Shown here: in pieces, positions 5,308-5,438 of the stretch
Layout: each line of letters opens with the position of its first letter
Position numbering within the stretch: the stretch's first letter is position 1
Assembly: GCA_003152595.1 (NCBI GenBank)
Contig: PMAM01000334.1
Span: 9,034-14,471, forward strand
Length of the DNA stretch: 5,438 bases
Origin: Acidobacterium sp.
GTDB taxonomy: Bacteria; Acidobacteriota; Terriglobia; Terriglobales; Acidobacteriaceae
Reading direction: 5' to 3'
Made by a program: the position numbers and the translations under genes
The notes under the pieces: model-generated
What the model was told of the DNA's origin: nothing
The model's input: only the letters and a program-made list of their open reading frames with translations
Database searches by the model: none

Positions 5308-5329
5308 CGAGCGCAGCTCGCTGCGCTCG
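5308..5329 (-). terminator. 10-bp hairpin after guaA, possible terminator
   Basis: CGAGCGCAGC (5308-5317) and GCTGCGCTCG (5320-5329) form a perfect 10-bp GC-rich inverted repeat around TC, one base after the guaA stop codon. Position and strength suggest transcription termination or mRNA 3'-end protection. No T run follows on the minus strand (the next bases are AGAGGTT), so it is not a classical intrinsic terminator. Its outer bases overlap the CGAGAGG flank of the repeat. Confidence 0.4.
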
Positions 5330-5330
5330 C

Positions 5331-5438
5331 TCACTCCCACTCAATCGTGCCTGGCGGCTTCGAGGTAATGTCGTACACCACGCGGTTGATCCCGCGCACC
5401 TCATTCACGATCCGGCTCGAGATCGTCTTCAGCACCTC
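5331..5438 (-). CDS. guaA: GMP synthase (glutamine-hydrolysing), C-terminal end (partial)
   Basis: Thirty-five codons plus TGA (5331-5333) are open to the window edge on the minus strand. The residues include SSRIVNEVRGINRVVYD and end in KPPGTIEWE, the highly conserved C-terminus of GuaA, which belongs to the dimerisation domain and contributes to XMP binding. GuaA converts XMP, ATP and glutamine to GMP in the cytoplasm, the last step of guanine nucleotide synthesis. The glutaminase and ATP-pyrophosphatase domains lie outside the window. A strong hairpin follows directly, and the miniature repeat unit separates this gene from the peptidase gene. Confidence 0.96.
   Translation of the reverse strand, partial: EVLKTISSRIVNEVRGINRVVYDITSKPPGTIEWE

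Larger units (their letters stand above)
5161..5309. mobile_element. Putative miniature, gene-less derivative of the repeat unit
   Basis: An inward-facing pair of the same terminal repeats (5161-5188 and 5280-5307) encloses about 90 bases with no credible gene; the longest ATG frame on the minus strand gives 17 residues. The ends pair over about 20 bases with two mismatches, and the interior holds two further hairpins (5199-5210 and 5234-5277), so the whole unit could fold into a branched structure. It lies between the guaA stop and the peptidase start. Inferred: a non-autonomous, MITE-like relative of the 87-573 unit. An alternative is a structured intergenic repeat or small RNA. I see no clear target duplication. 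Confidence 0.5.

Overview
The window looks like the chromosome of a GC-rich Gram-negative bacterium, most likely an Acidobacteriota (Terriglobia/Acidobacteriaceae type). The reasons are an LpxI-type lipid A enzyme (an outer membrane without LpxH), a large secreted M14 peptidase with a C-terminal glutamine-amidotransferase-like fold, and a stand-alone four-helix-bundle (23S rRNA intervening-sequence family) gene. The assignment is inferred from gene content; no marker gene in the window proves it.

Layout, left to right. Bases 1-84 are the 3' end of an unidentified plus-strand gene. Bases 87-573 are a compact unit holding a minus-strand four-helix-bundle gene (100-480) between two inward-facing copies of an AT-richer repeat with core TAGGGATTAGAGTTT. 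Next come three minus-strand genes: an anchored or exported PrxQ/Bcp peroxiredoxin (575-1132), lpxI (1233-2093, GTG start) and a 999-residue secreted M14 metallopeptidase (2103-5102). Transcription runs right to left, so the order is peptidase, lpxI, peroxiredoxin. The peptidase and lpxI are 9 bases apart and probably coupled. The peroxiredoxin follows after a 94-base gap with two tandem near-palindromic 10-mers. Bases 5161-5309 hold a second, gene-less pair of the same inverted repeats around about 90 bases of foldable sequence. The window ends in the 3' end of guaA (5331-5438, minus), which has a 10-bp hairpin directly after its stop.

Housekeeping content is ordinary: purine synthesis, lipid A synthesis, peroxide detoxification and extracytoplasmic proteolysis. 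The unusual part is the repeat system. Four copies of one terminal sequence form two inward-facing pairs. One pair encloses a four-helix-bundle gene whose stop codon lies inside the repeat; the other encloses only structured non-coding DNA. Both sit next to stop codons. This resembles an autonomous element with its miniature derivative, comparable in logic to REP/RAYT or IS/MITE pairs but with a four-helix-bundle protein in place of a recognisable transposase. The mobility claim is inference; the repeats and their arrangement are seen directly.
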